Part shown: piece after piece, positions 61,113-64,000 of the stretch
How the letters are laid out: the number at the start of each line of letters is the position of its first letter
Position numbering within the stretch: the stretch's first letter is position 1
DNA from: Pseudoscleropodium purum
Lineage: Eukaryota; Streptophyta; Bryopsida; Hypnales; Brachytheciaceae
DNA length: 64,000 nucleotides
NCBI GenBank assembly: GCA_963969395.1
Contig: OZ017797.1
Location: 6,200,001 to 6,264,000 of the forward strand
Direction of reading: 5' to 3'
The notes under the pieces: generated by a model
Seen by the model: the letters and a program-made list of their open reading frames with translations, nothing else
Databases searched by the model: none
What the model was told of the DNA's origin: nothing
Program-made: the position numbers and the translations under genes

Positions 61113-64000
61113 CTATGCATTTGACCTTAAGTCACTAATTTCACTTTGAGGAGTGCCGGGTAGGCTCTGCTGACCCCCGTTCACTATGCCCTGGTTGAGG
61201 GAATGCGACTGCGAGAGAACCTGACCTGTTGGTTGTGGCGTGAGTTGCTTCGAAGGAGCTGGAAACGGCTGTTGTGACAACTGGTTGAAGATAGGTGGAG
61301 CGTGGCCCCCACTCAGAGCAGATGGTGGAACTTGACTCATAGTTGATTGTCCTTGAAGCTGAGAGAGTGCTTGCGCATGATTGAGTTGCAGGTGCACCTG
61401 ATTCCCAGGAAACGACGGAGCGTTGCCACCAGCAGCACCCCCTGAGTGAGCCTGTGAAGGAACCGGACCTTGTGGTTGACCAAGGCCCGGTGACGACATT
61501 TGAGCCTGCAACTGACCAGTTGGCAGCCCGTTGGTGGGATTAGAATTTCCAGAATGAGCCTGCGAACTGCCAGACAAATGCAAGGGTCCGGGTGGCTGCA
61601 TCTGGTTAGTGTATGCTTGCCCTGCTTGTGCTAACCCAAAGTTTCGGGCGTCCATTTGACCCCGCAACTGTGACTGTAAATGGTTTGAAAACTGCGCTAT
61701 TTTTGTCGTATTTGGATCTCCATGGGCTTGATCCACAGCGCCAGGTTGGAGCTGACTAAGTAGGTGACCTTGAAGTTGAGACACCCCTTGCTGTCCATTT
61801 GCCAGGATAACCTGCCCACCAGAATGCCTTGCAACCTGCCCTTGCTGTTGTTGTAAGTAAGGTATAGGCTGACGAGGGGTGCCTTGCGTGAAATGGTTTA
61901 TCAGGGCTGTAAGAGACGGTTGGTTGGGATGGTTCGTAAGCAAGCCTTGTTGCTGCAATTTTCGAGCACTTGGAAACTCTACCATGCTATCTGTTATATG
62001 ACAAGAACAACCGGTCAGTACCATTCAGTACAAGAGACCAAACCAACTTCAATAGCAGTCTGAGACCAAATCAATTGCATAAACAAATAAACCATCTAGT
62101 GACCGCAAATACACATAATGTAACCAAAGCGGAGCATACGTATTGGTCCGAGGCGTGTCTTCCTCTCAAATGAAATTAAGTCCTTCATGCTGTTCACGAC
62201 TTCAGAAATCTACGACGAGAGCCAAAAAAACCATGTTAGATAATGGTTTGCATGGCAAAGTTTGGCAATAATTTGAGGTATACTATCTTCCGTAACACTA
62301 GAATGAAACACCACCCCAACCCTATCAATTACGGTGTCATAAATCACGAGAACAGTCAATGGCTCAAACACAATGACATATCACAGTACCTGCAAGCATC
62401 GCACGTAGCGTTTTGAAAAGCCAAGATCATTAACCATGGGCGCATCCAGCTTTACAGCCAGCTGTCTTGCCGTTGTCATAAACCTGTAATCACAACCTCA
62501 CTGTTCTCAATTGCTTTACTCTTGAACCCACATTCAGTTCCAGAATTGATAATTCTAAAACGATTCACTAAACAATAAGAATTCCCTACAAGATACATAA
62601 ACTAATAAAAATGGATTCCACTCAAATCTCAATAGTTCGAGACAGAAGGAGCAATAGCAATAGTAATGAAATCGTGCAACTGTCAGAATGCCCTTCAAAA
62701 TTAATGAGACAACATACGCATTGCAGTGTTTGGTCAAATTCTCTACGCTCTTGTTGAAGTCCTCATGTTCGGCCTCTATCACCAAGTTTTCTAGCTGCTG
62801 GGCCTGCTTACACACAATCGTACGCGTAAGAAACCAAGAACATACTAATTTGAACTCAACTACCACGAAACCTCTAATAGATATCGAGAACTCGAGACAC
62901 TCTACATTAGAGAAGATTGACCAAAGCAATTGAACTACTGTTGGACGCGTCACCTGCTCTTGGAGATTCTTGCATGGCACTACTTCCTCATGACTTTTTG
63001 TACAGAACTCCCACGCTTGAATCTGAATTATATGAATATTGCCAAGTCAATACAGTACGCCTTCCAAGCATCAATTCACAGAATTAAGCTAGCGTTTCTT
63101 GATTTTCAAAAATTCCAGACCCACAGTACATCAAAGTTCGGTTCCACTTTGAAAGCCAATAAGAAGCTTAACATACCTTATATGATGGACTAAATGTCAC
63201 TCGGAGAGTTCCATATCTGACCACCTGCCAAGACACAACCAGGAATGTATCAGTATCATTATTCCGCTCAGATAAAAACTTAAATTCCTTGAACCCATAC
63301 CTCCACATACGAGAAAATTCAGAACCTCGAGGATCGTACTCATGAGCAAGCTTCTCTTATGCTAACGAATGTTAAGTAACTGAAGCATAAATATGGAGTA
63401 CAGGACATTGAAGGTTTTATAGACATCGTTATATTCCAAGCGTTTGAAAGCGTTTTCTAAAAAAGCTACGACTACCTTCAAACAATGCAACAGAAAGATT
63501 AGATTCAATACATTTGAATCATATTTCAAGGAAGATTTGTCAGACAGTCAGCAGAACGTACCCTCAATTCAGCAAATATTGATTCGTGAACTGCCCCTGA
63601 ATACTCCAGCACCATTTTCCCAGAGGGTAAAACATACCTAACCAACAAAACACATTCATAAATTAGACATGAGGAGATACCACAAATTGAGATCTGATCC
63701 TAGGGAAACTAGTCAAACTTGAAGGAGCTAATTCCTCACCACGACAAGTTGTCAATAAATATCATGCAATCAATACCATGCAATCAATCCCATACATGAA
63801 AAATGCTGACAACAAACGAGCTTAATACATAAAGCTAAGGTTGCACCTTGATTCAAAGGTAAATATCTTGCAGTCTAAGGGAGCAAAGATGAATTTTCGG
63901 CTGAAAGTGGTTAACATAAATAGATTCAAACAGATAGAGAGGAAGAGATGAACATACTCTTCAGCCAGATCTAGAAACAGGAGCTCGTCCAGCAACCCAC
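61113..64000 (-). CDS. SEU: SEUSS/LDB-family transcriptional adaptor, C-terminal part (cut by window edge)
   Basis: SEUSS and SEUSS-like proteins are plant relatives of animal LIM-domain-binding (LDB) adaptors; they carry no DNA-binding domain and bridge transcription factors with repressors such as LEUNIG. Only the 3' part is here. Minus-strand exons are 64000-63958 (partial), 63637-63562, 63224-63177, 63022-62954, 62803-62718, 62483-62390, 62209-62140 and 61990-61113. The first six encode the end of the LDB dimerisation domain: LLDELLFLDLAEE, SGKMVLEYSGAVHESIFAEL, VVRYGTLRVTFSPSYK, WEFCTKSHEEV, then NLTKHCNAFMTTARQLAVKL and DLGFSKRYVRCLQ. EVVNSMKDLISFERKTRLGPI follows. The last exon (292 codons) is Gln/Pro/Gly/Ser-rich without structure, as in SEUSS. 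Phases agree at all seven junctions. SEUSS and SEUSS-like (SLK) cannot be separated from this fragment. Confidence 0.93.

Noticed and set aside
1..64000. tRNA, rRNA, riboswitch, CRISPR array or prokaryotic gene cluster
   Set aside because: No B-box-like tRNA sequence, rRNA stretch or regularly spaced short repeats with unique spacers was seen; introns and gene families show plant nuclear DNA.

Overview
The window is nuclear DNA of a land plant. It holds seven plant gene families, and six of the seven genes have spliceosomal introns. Coding exons are clearly richer in GC than the strongly AT-rich spacers, which are full of simple repeats, tandem arrays and small DNA transposons. A TIR-NLR, an EPF-like cysteine-rich peptide and a SEUSS-type co-regulator argue for an embryophyte. 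Moderate introns (mostly 0.1-0.5 kb), a TIR-NLR with a TPR tail and an unfamiliar repeat set suggest a non-flowering plant, perhaps a moss. That last step is a guess.

Layout. 629-5792 (+): TIR-NB-ARC-LRR-TPR immune receptor, six exons, one GC-AG intron. 5793-16500: transposon-rich spacer with a 22-bp-TIR MITE pair, a CpG-rich hAT-like element with a perfect 8-bp target duplication, a CACTA-like element, and a decayed coding relic (about 11.0-13.6 kb). 17228-20713 (+): HVA22/REEP-type ER membrane-shaping protein. 25348-25701 (+): intronless RAB5IF/OPTI-type membrane protein. 25702-36200: AT-rich spacer with microsatellites and a large decayed coding relic of unknown family (31.7-35.1 kb). 36265-39200 (-): TBC-domain Rab GTPase-activating protein, eight exons. 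40700-46500: spacer with a 52-bp minisatellite. 46576-51764 (-): cyclin H (CDK-activating kinase/TFIIH), fourteen exons. 52272-54460: a ~340-bp tandem array, a second CACTA-like element and the second hAT-like copy. 55819-58111 (+): EPF/EPFL secreted peptide, followed by a ~160-bp tandem array. 61113-64000 (-): C-terminal part of a SEUSS/LDB-type transcriptional adaptor that runs off the right edge.

The genes are unrelated and stand alone; there is no operon-like grouping. The most unusual material is in two places. First, the receptor joins LRRs to a TPR tail and reads through in frame only if a GC-AG intron is spliced. Second, three stretches of decayed, unrecognised coding DNA have in-frame stops that sit where a single C-to-T change of a Gln or Arg codon would put them. 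All exon models were built by hand from splice signals and frame; each complete multi-exon model gives a total length divisible by three.
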